Shown here piece after piece: positions 16,902 to 25,511 of a stretch of 36,790 nucleotides of DNA. Position numbers and translations under genes: made by a program. Source of the stretch: Ruminococcaceae bacterium AB4001. Its GTDB lineage: Bacteria; Bacillota; Clostridia; Saccharofermentanales; Saccharofermentanaceae. Under the pieces are notes generated by a model, which ran no database searches, was not told the DNA's origin, and saw only the letters and a list, made by a program, of their open reading frames with translations. The stretch spans positions 1 through 36,790 of the forward strand of contig JHXJ01000031.1 of assembly GCA_000621765.1 (NCBI GenBank). Reading direction: 5' to 3'. The stretch's first letter is position 1. Every line of letters begins with the position of its first letter.

Positions 16902-17963
16902 TCAGGAGTAGAATTTTGCGAATCTGACAGGATCTATCTGATAGAGTTCCTCGCCGAGATTATCGCTTATCTCGATCAGCATGCGCTCGTATGTGCACTG
17001 GAGGGGAGAGACCTTATTCTCGTCGCCGGTGTTCATCCTGTTGGCGCAGCCGCATGAGTTAGTGCATCTCTTTACGAGATCGCACTCAAGGCAGGTTTCA
17101 GGCGTAGCAGCCCTCTTTGCCATCTCGATTACTTTCTCATTGTTGATGCCGTTAAATACATCACCCAGAAGATAAGCCTTATCTCCGATGAAGGATGTGC
17201 AGGGGTAAAGGCTTCCGTCAGGCGTAACGGGCATCTGCCTTACGCCAAGATGGCAGCGCTCTGCATTGTTCTTGCCCTTGATGCAGTCACTGATCTTGGC
17301 ATTGATCGCTGACATATAGAAACGCTCATTCTTGATGAAGAGTTCCTTAAGATATTCTGCCGTCTTCTCGAGTTCTGTTCTGAGGAGATCAAGATCTTCG
17401 TCAGTCCAATTGACTTTATGGCCGTAAGCAATAACGAAAGAGACTTTCCTGAAGCCTAAGTCGTGAAGATATTTGATCGATTCAAAGTAGTAGGGAACAG
17501 CCTGAGGCGCGATCGTTGCGAGCGCTACCGAATCAGGCAGATATTTGAGGAGGAGTTTGGCCTTTTCCTCGACGACAGCGGATGTTGGGGAGCCGTTTGC
17601 GAAAACCCTGCAGATATCCTGCGCCTTTCCGTCGAAAGAAAGGCCGATGCCCATTTTCGCATCTCGCGCTCTTTCCAAGAATTCCTCATCTAAGAGCGTG
17701 CCGTTTGTGGTCATCTTGCTTTCGAAACGAATGCCTGTCTCGGCAGACTTCTTTTCGCAGTAGTCGAGAGCCTTGTAGATTAAGTCCTTTTTCAGGAGCG
17801 GTTCACCGCCGAAAAAGCAGAGGCCGGCCTGAATCCCCTGTGCAAAAGCGAGGTCGCAAGCCTTTAAAAGGACTTCTTCGCTCATGTCTTTGGGGCACTT
17901 CTCGCGGATGCAGTAGCTGCAATCCAGGTTACAATTGTCTGTGAGATGTAATGTCAGGTTCAT
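16902..17963 (-). CDS. Radical SAM/SPASM peptide-modifying enzyme
   Basis: The protein is 353 residues. Close to the N-terminus is the CxxxCxxC motif (Cys11, Cys15, Cys18) that binds the [4Fe-4S] cluster reducing S-adenosylmethionine, followed by GGEP at residues 52-55. The C-terminal SPASM region has Cys237, Cys255, Cys291, Cys294, Cys300, Cys304, Cys306 and Cys323, enough for two auxiliary Fe-S clusters, as in anaerobic sulfatase-maturating enzymes and RiPP maturases. The start is 7 bases after the stop of the small peptide gene at 17970 with no strong ribosome site, which suggests translational coupling. No sulfatase gene is present, so the two small peptides upstream are the likely substrates. 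The type of crosslink or modification cannot be deduced. Confidence 0.88.
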   Translation of the reverse strand: MNLTLHLTDNCNLDCSYCIREKCPKDMSEEVLLKACDLAFAQGIQAGLCFFGGEPLLKKDLIYKALDYCEKKSAETGIRFESKMTTNGTLLDEEFLERARDAKMGIGLSFDGKAQDICRVFANGSPTSAVVEEKAKLLLKYLPDSVALATIAPQAVPYYFESIKYLHDLGFRKVSFVIAYGHKVNWTDEDLDLLRTELEKTAEYLKELFIKNERFYMSAINAKISDCIKGKNNAERCHLGVRQMPVTPDGSLYPCTSFIGDKAYLLGDVFNGINNEKVIEMAKRAATPETCLECDLVKRCTNSCGCANRMNTGDENKVSPLQCTYERMLIEISDNLGEELYQIDPVRFAKFYS

Positions 17964-17969
17964 GATTTT

Positions 17970-18176
17970 TTAGTTAGAAGAGACGATTCCGTCTGTAATT
18001 AGTTCCATTACGCTTTCCTCTGTGGTTTCCGACACCATCTGGATATCGCCTGCATAATCGATACCGGGCTTGGGCTTCGGATCTGTACAGCCGGTCGTTG
18101 CAAGTGCCAAGACTGCGGCTGCAACGCCTACTGCGTAAAGGGGCTTTCTGTAATCCTTTGCAGGTGTGACTTTCAT
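17970..18176 (-). CDS. Small lipoprotein-like peptide, candidate radical SAM substrate
   Basis: This 68-residue product follows a GAGAGGT ribosome site. The N-terminal 33 residues (MKVTPAKDYRKPLYAVGVAA, then a hydrophobic run to TTGCTDP) are almost identical to those of the peptide at 18249-18581. The C-terminal halves differ. The hydrophobic segment followed by TGC resembles a lipoprotein signal with Cys30 as the candidate lipid-modified residue, although the lipobox is imperfect. The tail carries YAGDIQMVSETTEE. The gene lies directly upstream of the radical SAM gene in the same operon. The conserved front with a variable back is the usual shape of RiPP precursors (leader plus core). I do not recognise a named family. 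Confidence 0.75.
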   Translation of the reverse strand: MKVTPAKDYRKPLYAVGVAAAVLALATTGCTDPKPKPGIDYAGDIQMVSETTEESVMELITDGIVSSN

Positions 18177-18248
18177 TTATTTACCTCTCTATTCAATGAA
18201 TTAGAGTACTAAATACTCTGATTATACATTTTCTTTAGCCGATTACGA

Positions 18249-18581
18249 TCATTCTGTTTCAATGATGGCGATGTTTCCTGCGAGAGTGAAATCATCTTCG
18301 GTCTCATCGGGGAATATCAGCTGCTCTCCGCCATCGTAAGCTACCTCACCGGCCAGTACGACTGTCTCATCTGCATCGTTCTTGCAGTAAGGAACTGTTT
18401 CCCTTGTATTATTCTTAGTATGATGGTCGTCTTCGGTCTCAGGTGTCCTGACGTCCATTCCGCCTGCATATCCGATCTTGGCAGGATCTGTGCATCCGGT
18501 TGCCGTGATCATCATGACTGCTGTCGCTACGCCGATAGCATAGAGCGGTTTCTTATAATCCTTAGCGGGTGTGATCTTCAT
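18249..18581 (-). CDS. Small lipoprotein-like peptide with repeated AG motifs, candidate radical SAM substrate
   Basis: This 110-residue product follows AGGAGG by 7 bases. It shares MKITPAKDYKKPLYAIGVA, a hydrophobic run and TGCTDP with the peptide at 17970. The acidic tail contains three short motifs of one kind: YAGGMDV (38-44), LAGEVAY (76-82) and LAGNIAI (100-106). The single motif in the sister peptide is YAGDIQM. Cys30 is the lipoprotein-type cysteine and Cys66 is extra. It is first in the operon with the sister peptide and the radical SAM enzyme. A repeated core motif in a precursor often marks the modified sites, but that is an inference here. No export or protease gene is adjacent. 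Confidence 0.75.
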   Translation of the reverse strand: MKITPAKDYKKPLYAIGVATAVMMITATGCTDPAKIGYAGGMDVRTPETEDDHHTKNNTRETVPYCKNDADETVVLAGEVAYDGGEQLIFPDETEDDFTLAGNIAIIETE

Positions 18582-18714
18582 TTTTGAATCCTCCTGTTTT
18601 CGTCTTCTGTCCTAAATACAGAATAGTGGAGGAAAATGTTGCAGTGCTTTCAACTTATTTTTCGAGCCGCATAACGCCCTCTGAAAAAAATTATAAAAAA
18701 TCGGGCACTTAATA

Positions 18715-18720
18715 TATAAT
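18715..18720 (+). promoter_or_regulatory. Possible -10 element for the nucleotidyltransferase-aminotransferase gene
   Basis: A perfect TATAAT sits 40 bases before ATG 18761 in AT-rich sequence. The TTATAA at the -35 distance is a poor match, so the promoter is tentative. The 179-base gap 18582-18760 separates this gene from the divergent peptide operon and shows no other feature. Confidence 0.35.
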
Positions 18721-18760
18721 TAATAAATATATTTGAATGTTTTATTCATTAGGAGGATAT

Positions 18761-20575
18761 ATGCAGGCAATTATACTAGCAGCAGGAATGGGAAAAAGAC
18801 TTAAGGAGCTTACGCAGAACAATACCAAGTGCATGGTAAAGGTCAACGGAGTATCGCTGATCGACAGAATGCTCCATCAGATAGATAAGTATTCGCTGGA
18901 CCGTATCGTTATCGTTGTAGGTTATGAGGGCCAGAAACTCATCGACTATATCGGAACCCTTGATGTAAAGACACCGATCACATTTATTGAGAACCCTATC
19001 TACGACAAGACAAATAACATTTATTCTCTCGCACTCGCGAAAGACTGGCTCGTAAAGGATGATACGCTCCTTTTTGAGTCTGACCTTATCTTTGAGGATT
19101 CTGTACTCGATGCGCTCGTTACTGATCCGAGACCGACTTTGGTACTCGTAGATAAGTATGAGTCATGGATGGACGGTACATGCGTTAAGTTAAGCGCTGA
19201 TGATTCGATCGAGGCTTTCGTACCCGGAAAGCAGTTTAAGTTCAATGATATAGGAAAATACTATAAGACAGTTAACCTCTATAAGTTCAGCAAGAACTTC
19301 TCTATAAACAAGTATGTTCCTTTCCTTGAGGCATATCAGGCTGCATTGGGACTTAACGAGTACTATGAGCAGGTTCTCCGCGTTATCACGATGCTGGAAG
19401 ATAAAGAGATCAGGGCAAAGAGACTTACAGGCCAGAAGTGGTATGAGATCGATGATATCCAGGATCTTGATATTGCAGAGTCCATTTTCTCGCCCAGTGA
19501 GGATGAGAGAGTTAAGCTCATGCAGGGAAGATACGGCGGATACTGGCGTTATCCCAAGCTTCTGGATTTCTGCTATCTCGTAAATCCTTATTATCCGCCT
19601 CAGAAGATGAAGGACGAGATGAGAGCTAATTTCGATACACTGCTCACGGAATATCCGAGCGGAATGAGAGTAAACAGCCTTCTCGCTGCCAAGAATTTCG
19701 GCGTTCATCAGGAGAACATCCTCGTAGGTAACGGAGCTGCTGAGCTTATTAAGAGCCTTATGGGCTATTTTGAAGGCAAGACCGGATTCATCAGACCTAC
19801 ATTTGAAGAGTATCCTAACCGCTACAGTGCGGAAGAATCCGTCATTTTCGTTCCGGACAACAGGGATTATTCCTACACGGCTGATGACATTATGAAGTTC
19901 TTCGCAGATAAGGATATCAGCAACCTTATCCTTATCAACCCGGATAATCCGACAGGAAACTATATCAAGAAGGCAGATCTGATCTCGCTTATTTACTGGG
20001 CTGAGATCAAGGGTATCACCATTGTTATCGATGAATCATTCGCTGATTTCTCCGATGAGCTCGAAAATACTCTTATCGAGCAGGAGATCCTTACAAAGAA
20101 TCCTCATCTTTTCGTAATGAAGAGCATCTCCAAATCCTATGGCGTTCCCGGTGCAAGGCTCGGAGTGCTTGCTTCCGGTAATGTGGACATTATCGCGAAA
20201 ATGAAAAAGGACGTTGCGATCTGGAACATCAATTCTTTCGGCGAGTTTTACATGCAGATCGAAGAGAAGTATAAGAAGGATTACGCTGCTGCTCTTGTAA
20301 TGATCAGGGCTGAGCGCGCAAGATTCCAGGAAGAGCTTGCTAAGATCGATGGTGTAAGGGTAATTCCTTCACAGGCAAACTTTATCATGATCGAATTAGA
20401 TGACAATCTTGATACTAAGGAACTGCTTAAGAGACTTCTCATCAAGCACAATATCCTTATCAAGGAGCTTTCTAACAAGACTGGTGGCCGCAACTTCTTA
20501 AGACTTGCAGTAAGGAATACGGAAGATAACAATCTCCTTCTTGCTGCAATGAGAGAAGAGATCAAGAACATCTGA
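18761..20575 (+). CDS. LicC-type nucleotidyltransferase fused to a PLP aminotransferase-fold domain
   Basis: ATG 18761 lies 4 bases after AGGAGG (18751-18756) and aligns with the start of the nucleotide-binding strand (MQAIILAAGMGKRL), so the upstream ATG 18737 is rejected. The product is 604 residues. Residues 1-235 form a sugar/phosphocholine nucleotidyltransferase with GMGKRLKELTQ, TKCMVKVNG and KTNNIYSLALAKD, all close to the LicC pattern. Residues 250-604 are a class I/II aminotransferase fold with NPDNPTG (from Asn393), DESFADF and the PLP lysine Lys458 in SISKSYG. This fold also contains histidinol-phosphate aminotransferase and CobD-type phospho-amino-acid decarboxylases. One reading is that the C-terminal half makes a phospho-amino alcohol and the N-terminal half activates it as a CDP derivative; this is a hypothesis. 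It opens the polysaccharide locus. Confidence 0.85.
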   Translation: MQAIILAAGMGKRLKELTQNNTKCMVKVNGVSLIDRMLHQIDKYSLDRIVIVVGYEGQKLIDYIGTLDVKTPITFIENPIYDKTNNIYSLALAKDWLVKDDTLLFESDLIFEDSVLDALVTDPRPTLVLVDKYESWMDGTCVKLSADDSIEAFVPGKQFKFNDIGKYYKTVNLYKFSKNFSINKYVPFLEAYQAALGLNEYYEQVLRVITMLEDKEIRAKRLTGQKWYEIDDIQDLDIAESIFSPSEDERVKLMQGRYGGYWRYPKLLDFCYLVNPYYPPQKMKDEMRANFDTLLTEYPSGMRVNSLLAAKNFGVHQENILVGNGAAELIKSLMGYFEGKTGFIRPTFEEYPNRYSAEESVIFVPDNRDYSYTADDIMKFFADKDISNLILINPDNPTGNYIKKADLISLIYWAEIKGITIVIDESFADFSDELENTLIEQEILTKNPHLFVMKSISKSYGVPGARLGVLASGNVDIIAKMKKDVAIWNINSFGEFYMQIEEKYKKDYAAALVMIRAERARFQEELAKIDGVRVIPSQANFIMIELDDNLDTKELLKRLLIKHNILIKELSNKTGGRNFLRLAVRNTEDNNLLLAAMREEIKNI

Positions 20576-20585
20576 TGAAAGAGCT

Positions 20586-20613
20586 TAGGCGCCTTCGGTA
20601 TGTAAGGCGCTTA
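20586..20613 (+). terminator. Hairpin between the fusion gene and the polymerase gene
   Basis: TAGGCGCCTT (20586-20595) pairs with AAGGCGCTTA (20604-20613), with one mismatch and an 8-base loop. No clear T run follows, so it may attenuate or protect the transcript rather than end it. Confidence 0.4.
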
Positions 20614-20629
20614 TGCTGTTAAGGGGAAT

Positions 20630-22486
20630 ATGGACGGAACTTTAAAGGGACTTGCTATAAAGATAAATAATGCCGGCGATAAATCGAAAAAATACGCTGA
20701 CATCTACTATCTTTTTTCTCTTTTTCTTTTTATTGCCGTCGCCGCAAGTTCCCAGACAAGGACTGTTTACGGCTTTATTCCGACGTTGCTGATAATATCG
20801 GAGATGCTTTTGTTCCCGATTGGCATCTACCGTATCGTTTTCGGCATCTTCAAGAAACAGAAGAGCGTTATCTTTGCGATAGCGCTTATAGTCTTTTCGG
20901 TCATATACTCAAATTTTTCGGATGACGTGATCCCGTTTACGTTCATCGCGTTCGCGATAGTAGGCGGAATGGGCGTTGAGGCAGACAGGATACTTAAGGC
21001 GGGGATCGGCGGAAACATCGGCATGATCCTATATAACCTGTTTGTCTTCGTCTTCAACGAAGAAGGTCTTTTCGTTACCGAGTATCAGGACCGTAAACTG
21101 TTCTTCTTCGGTAAGAACATCTTCTATATGCCGAAGATCAATAACTGTTCCTCAACTGACTTTGCAGCTCACTATTTCTGGATGATGACCGCATATCTCT
21201 GGATAAGGGGAAAGAAGATCACCTGGGCTGAGCTTTTTGCTCTCGGCGCCCTAGATATCCTTGTTTATTCGCTCACGGGATCTAATACATCATTCCTCTG
21301 TATGGCAGTCGTCATCTTCTGCGCGTTCTTAATGAAGATAGTACCGCACGTCTCTGAAGGCTCTAAAGGCAAAGAAGGTATCAGACGCATCGGTACCGTC
21401 ATCGATAAGATCATCATGTTCCTGAACAAATCTTCATTCCTCATCATCGGAGCGGTATGCATTGCGATCACGCTCCTTTTTGATATCGGCAATCCCGCAT
21501 ACCTTAAGCTGAATGAGCTACTTCACTGGAGACTCGGACTGGGATTCAGGGGCTTTATGGAGAACGGAATCCATCTGATCGCGCCTGATATCAACATCTA
21601 CGGCATGTCTTCATCAGCCGACGGATATTTCAATTTCCTCGACTGCTCATATATCTCGCTCCTGATAGGATCGGGAATACTGATGTTTGCGTTCTACATG
21701 ATTTCCATGACAGCCATTCAGCTCAAGCATAAGAACTACATTTACGGAGTGGTTCTGCTTACTGTATGCGCTGTCTCATGCATCGAAGAGCATCACCTTT
21801 CTGAGATCAATTACAACTTCTTTATTCTCCTGCTCTTTGCAGATTTCTGCATTGCAAAGAAGACCGCTCCGGTAACCGTTCCTGAAGATCCCAAGGAAAA
21901 GGAAAACAACAGGAAAACAGGGGAGTGGAGCAGGAATCTCTTCTTTACGACAGGACTTTTACTGCTTGCTTTTGCAGTCGCTGCAAATCTTCCGAGATTA
22001 AGGTCTATATCTGAACTCAACAGGCTCGATAAGCGCGCAGGTGAGATACTAAGCGCAGTACAGGGCAATCTTGATAACGCTGTACAGAACGGAACATGGG
22101 ATAAGACATTATCCGAAGCTGATTCTTATCAGTATGGCGAGATGCTGTCCAAACCTGAGGATTTTGACCTTGTCACCGGTATCCGCTGGAAAAATGCGAT
22201 AAAGAACCCCAAAGAGCATTCTTACTATTATTTCTACTATGATAATGAAACGGCAGGTACGGCCGTCACGGACATCCTGATCACTGATGAAATAAAGAAT
22301 CTGATAGGTGAAGGAAGTGCCATCGTCGAATATGATATCTCTGCCGGAAAAGTGTATTCAGTCTGGGTTGCAGAATATAAAGGCTGCGATCAGATCGAAG
22401 ACGGCAGGAATGCGGACCGTGCAGGAAGGCTTAAGAAGGGCGTAGTAATGGCGGAAGGTTATTCAACGGGTGAATTCTATGGATAA
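20630..22486 (+). CDS. Multi-pass membrane protein, probable Wzy-like polysaccharide polymerase
   Basis: ATG 20630 follows AAGGGGA. The protein has 618 residues and about ten hydrophobic segments between residues 25 and 415. A large loop with HWRLGLGFRGFMENGIHL, followed by DCSYISLLIGSG, resembles the Arg/Gly-rich loop and following helix of O-antigen polymerase/ligase (Wzy/WaaL) proteins, which join lipid-linked repeat units outside the membrane. After the last helix there is an unusual soluble C-terminal extension of about 180 residues, longer than in most Wzy proteins. The polymerase role is supported by the neighbouring transferases and flippase. The gene overlaps the following lipoprotein gene by 8 bases. 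Confidence 0.65.
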   Translation: MDGTLKGLAIKINNAGDKSKKYADIYYLFSLFLFIAVAASSQTRTVYGFIPTLLIISEMLLFPIGIYRIVFGIFKKQKSVIFAIALIVFSVIYSNFSDDVIPFTFIAFAIVGGMGVEADRILKAGIGGNIGMILYNLFVFVFNEEGLFVTEYQDRKLFFFGKNIFYMPKINNCSSTDFAAHYFWMMTAYLWIRGKKITWAELFALGALDILVYSLTGSNTSFLCMAVVIFCAFLMKIVPHVSEGSKGKEGIRRIGTVIDKIIMFLNKSSFLIIGAVCIAITLLFDIGNPAYLKLNELLHWRLGLGFRGFMENGIHLIAPDINIYGMSSSADGYFNFLDCSYISLLIGSGILMFAFYMISMTAIQLKHKNYIYGVVLLTVCAVSCIEEHHLSEINYNFFILLLFADFCIAKKTAPVTVPEDPKEKENNRKTGEWSRNLFFTTGLLLLAFAVAANLPRLRSISELNRLDKRAGEILSAVQGNLDNAVQNGTWDKTLSEADSYQYGEMLSKPEDFDLVTGIRWKNAIKNPKEHSYYYFYYDNETAGTAVTDILITDEIKNLIGEGSAIVEYDISAGKVYSVWVAEYKGCDQIEDGRNADRAGRLKKGVVMAEGYSTGEFYG

Positions 22487-24032
22487 GATGAGCGGAAACA
22501 GCAAGAAGATCTTAGGTAAGATCACGGCATTCCTGCTCGTGCTGTCTTTTGCATGCCAGCTCTGTTCATGCACCGTGGATAACAGCGGCTTTGACGGGGT
22601 AAGATTTACTGAGACAAGGCACATTTCTGTTCTTACTGATTCGTTAGTTCCTGTAAGAACAAGCGCATCCGTTAATTCTTCTGATTTAGCAAAGTACATC
22701 CACGACCAGGTGCTCGCTGAGTGCAATGTTGACGTGTCATTTGTCCGTTCTTCAGACCTGAACATCAACATGGCTAAAGTACCGGACATCTCCTACGGCT
22801 CTGATATAAATACGATCAACACCTACTACAAGATGGAGTCGATAATAAACATCAAGCCATATCTTGATAACTATGGATCTTCTCTCGGAAACCTTACCGG
22901 ACTTTTGGGCGAAGAAAATATTTATTCATGCACCGATGATGCTTCTGAGGTCTGGTATCTTACAGCGAAGAAAACTGTTCCCAATTCGAGAGTCACTTTT
23001 ATAAGAGCTGACTGGCTCGAAGCGCTCGGCCTTGAGGCTCCGAAGACCAAAGACGAACTTCATGCATGTCTTGTCGCTTTCAGAGATAATGCTGATCTCC
23101 TTCTTGGAGATGAAGCAGATAACATGATCCCGTTCATGGTCGATAACAACCCGAATGTCAGCGCAAAGCCTCTCTTTGACTCATTCCTTGATACTTCGAT
23201 AGGAGACAAGGAGTTCTATACTCACGGCTATTGCAGGGCCACACAGGAGGGCTACAGCGAAGGTCTTAAGCTCCTGAATGAATGGTATCTTGAAGAACTG
23301 ATCCCTTCAGACTTTGAATCGATAAGACCCATGAGCAAAGAGTCCTATGAACCTGTTGAGAAAGGATATGTCGGCGCTTTCTGCGCAAAGAGCGATTATC
23401 TTTTCGAAGGCGGTGAGGATTCGCTTATCAGCACGCTTCATCAAACAAAGGGCGAAGCTGCAGATTACATTGCAGTAAATACTTTTGAGAACAAGAATGG
23501 TGAATACACTTCATGGCAGGAAGACTATCTCAATGAGACAGGAAGAAAGATCTACATGCCGTCTACATGCAGAGACCCTCTGGCGTGCCTCGTTTACCTT
23601 AACTGGATATCTGATCCGGATAACATCAAGGCTGTCAGTGAATTAAACATTACAGATCCTTATACAGCAGAGCATTATCTGCTCACATGTGAAGACAGAT
23701 ATTTTGCTGATAAGTCTTCGATGGATCCTGATGAGATAGATGCGATCTCTGTAGCAGAGGAAGTAAGCGTTATAAGCCGCGGAAACAAGTGCGTAAGATA
23801 CGGTCCGTATCACTTTAAGTATGTAAATTCTGATACTGACTTTGCAGCTATCTATCCTGATTCGACGAGGATCTTTGTCTGTGGTGTGATCAGCTCGGCT
23901 GAAGGCTCTTTCGATTCCAAATACGAGGAGCTTTTCGATACATACGGAAGGTCCGGCTCATACGTCCTGTTCAGGATAAGAAATGACGAGTGGGAGAAGG
24001 TAATGGTTAAAGGAGACCTGAAGCCGTGGTAA
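22479..24032 (+). CDS. Orphan lipoprotein of the extracellular solute-binding (family 1, LplA-like) type
   Basis: The start at ATG 22479 overlaps the end of the polymerase gene by 8 bases; ATG 22488 and GTG 22470 are alternatives, and no strong ribosome site decides between them. The product is about 517 residues with a lipoprotein signal (FLLVLSFACQLCSC) in which Cys31 best fits the lipobox, although Cys26 is also possible. The segment FIRADWLEALGLEAPKTKDEL is characteristic of family 1 sugar-binding proteins of ABC importers (LplA/LipO type). No permease or ATPase gene is nearby. Its position inside a polysaccharide operon and its translational coupling to the polymerase suggest it binds glycan or assists assembly rather than import. 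Confidence 0.75.
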   Translation: MDKMSGNSKKILGKITAFLLVLSFACQLCSCTVDNSGFDGVRFTETRHISVLTDSLVPVRTSASVNSSDLAKYIHDQVLAECNVDVSFVRSSDLNINMAKVPDISYGSDINTINTYYKMESIINIKPYLDNYGSSLGNLTGLLGEENIYSCTDDASEVWYLTAKKTVPNSRVTFIRADWLEALGLEAPKTKDELHACLVAFRDNADLLLGDEADNMIPFMVDNNPNVSAKPLFDSFLDTSIGDKEFYTHGYCRATQEGYSEGLKLLNEWYLEELIPSDFESIRPMSKESYEPVEKGYVGAFCAKSDYLFEGGEDSLISTLHQTKGEAADYIAVNTFENKNGEYTSWQEDYLNETGRKIYMPSTCRDPLACLVYLNWISDPDNIKAVSELNITDPYTAEHYLLTCEDRYFADKSSMDPDEIDAISVAEEVSVISRGNKCVRYGPYHFKYVNSDTDFAAIYPDSTRIFVCGVISSAEGSFDSKYEELFDTYGRSGSYVLFRIRNDEWEKVMVKGDLKPW

Positions 24033-24087
24033 GCCTTGTGTTTATTGCTTTTGACGGTATATGGAGATTGACTTAAAATCTTAGATT

Positions 24088-25506
24088 ATGAGACTGAAAG
24101 AAAATTACACACAGTTTAAGCATTTTGACTTCATGATAGTAGACATACTGTCACTGGTTATCTGCTTTGTTATTTCTTACCGTCTGAAGTTCGGTGATTT
24201 CAGTTTCATCCAGAACAGGGACTGGCATCTTTACGTACTGATAATAGTCCTTCTGAACATGACCATCACTTTCATTACCAATCCTTATGAAGGAATCTTC
24301 AGAAGAAGCTACTATCAGGAAGTCATAAGGGCTTTGAGCCTTGCTATATACAACTTCCTCGTAGCAGCAGTATTCTTCTATATGCTCAAGATGGGCGCAT
24401 CGTTCTCACGTGAGATGACGGTCTGGATGTACACATTCTATTTCCTGTTGTCACTGCTCTTAAAATACGCGTGGAAGTGCTTTCTGCTTACGGGAAAGAC
24501 AATCTTCTACAGTACGGAAGTCACGCCGCTCTTCATTATCGCGAGCTCCGAAAACATTGAGAGCACGCTTAAGAACGTCAACTCAGGCGACCTGAGCATC
24601 TTTGAAGTTAAAGGTATCCACTTTGTCGACAAGGACTTTGAAGTTGAAGGCATTCCTTCAGTCGGGAAAGACTATGTCGACTATATTCTCGAAAACAATA
24701 TCGAGCAGGTCCTCATCGCCGTAAGACCGTCTGCCATTCCAGATGCGGACTACGAGAAACTTTCCGTCAACGGTGTTGAGATAAACCTCGCGATAGAAGA
24801 GACGGTCGGTTTCCTTTCAGAGGACCAGAACGTAGCGAGCATCGGCGTTTATCCTGTCCTTAGCATAAAGAGATTCTCTTTTACCCACAGCCAGATGCTC
24901 TATCTTAAGATCAAGAGAGTTTTGGATATTTTCGGTTCATTGATCGGCCTTATCTTCCTCGCACCAATTGCGGGGATCGTAAAGATCTCATATCTTGCAT
25001 CAGGTGATAAGGAAAAGATCCTGTTTACCCAGAACCGTGTAGGAAAGAGCGGAAAAGTATTCAAGATGTATAAGTTCAGGACCATGGTTCCCAATGCTGA
25101 CGAGAAACTCAGAGAACTTCTTAAGCAGGAAGAATACAGAAAACAGTGGGCCGAGAACCAGAAGATCAACGATGACCCGAGGATCACCAAAGTAGGTAAA
25201 TTCCTAAGAAAGACATCGATTGACGAGATGCCCCAGCTTATAAATGTACTTAAAGGCGACATGAGCATGGTAGGCCCGAGACCACTTGTAGTTAATGAAC
25301 TTACGCTTCACGACGGCTTAAGGCTCTATCAGAAGGTAAAGCCCGGAATTACCGGATGGTGGGGATGTAACGGCAGGAGCAACATTGAATACCGTGAACG
25401 TCTGGAACTTGAGTATTACTACGTCAAGAACTGCAGTTTCTACCTTGATGTTCTCTGTCTGATCAGAACGCTCTTTGCGGTTATAAACAGAGACGGAGCT
25501 CAGTAA
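24088..25506 (+). CDS. Polyprenyl-phosphate glycosyl-1-phosphate transferase (initiating enzyme)
   Basis: The 472-residue product has four to five N-terminal membrane helices, a nucleotide-binding-like middle region, a hydrophobic hairpin near residue 275, and a C-terminal bacterial sugar transferase domain. Diagnostic motifs are KMYKFRTMVPNADEKL, TKVGKFLRKTSIDEMPQL, NVLKGDMSMVGPRPL and KPGITGWW. Enzymes of this type (WbaP/CpsE kind) transfer a sugar phosphate from a UDP-sugar to undecaprenyl phosphate and so start assembly of each repeat unit at the inner membrane face. The gene follows the solute-binding lipoprotein after 55 bases and precedes the glycosyltransferases by 5 bases. Which sugar it transfers is not evident. 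Confidence 0.92.
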   Translation: MRLKENYTQFKHFDFMIVDILSLVICFVISYRLKFGDFSFIQNRDWHLYVLIIVLLNMTITFITNPYEGIFRRSYYQEVIRALSLAIYNFLVAAVFFYMLKMGASFSREMTVWMYTFYFLLSLLLKYAWKCFLLTGKTIFYSTEVTPLFIIASSENIESTLKNVNSGDLSIFEVKGIHFVDKDFEVEGIPSVGKDYVDYILENNIEQVLIAVRPSAIPDADYEKLSVNGVEINLAIEETVGFLSEDQNVASIGVYPVLSIKRFSFTHSQMLYLKIKRVLDIFGSLIGLIFLAPIAGIVKISYLASGDKEKILFTQNRVGKSGKVFKMYKFRTMVPNADEKLRELLKQEEYRKQWAENQKINDDPRITKVGKFLRKTSIDEMPQLINVLKGDMSMVGPRPLVVNELTLHDGLRLYQKVKPGITGWWGCNGRSNIEYRERLELEYYYVKNCSFYLDVLCLIRTLFAVINRDGAQ

Positions 25507-25511
25507 GCAAA

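Noticed and set aside
16902-17963. Anaerobic sulfatase-maturating enzyme
   Set aside because: The SPASM cysteine pattern would allow it, but no sulfatase gene is present and two candidate peptide substrates lie in the same operon. I cannot fully exclude it.
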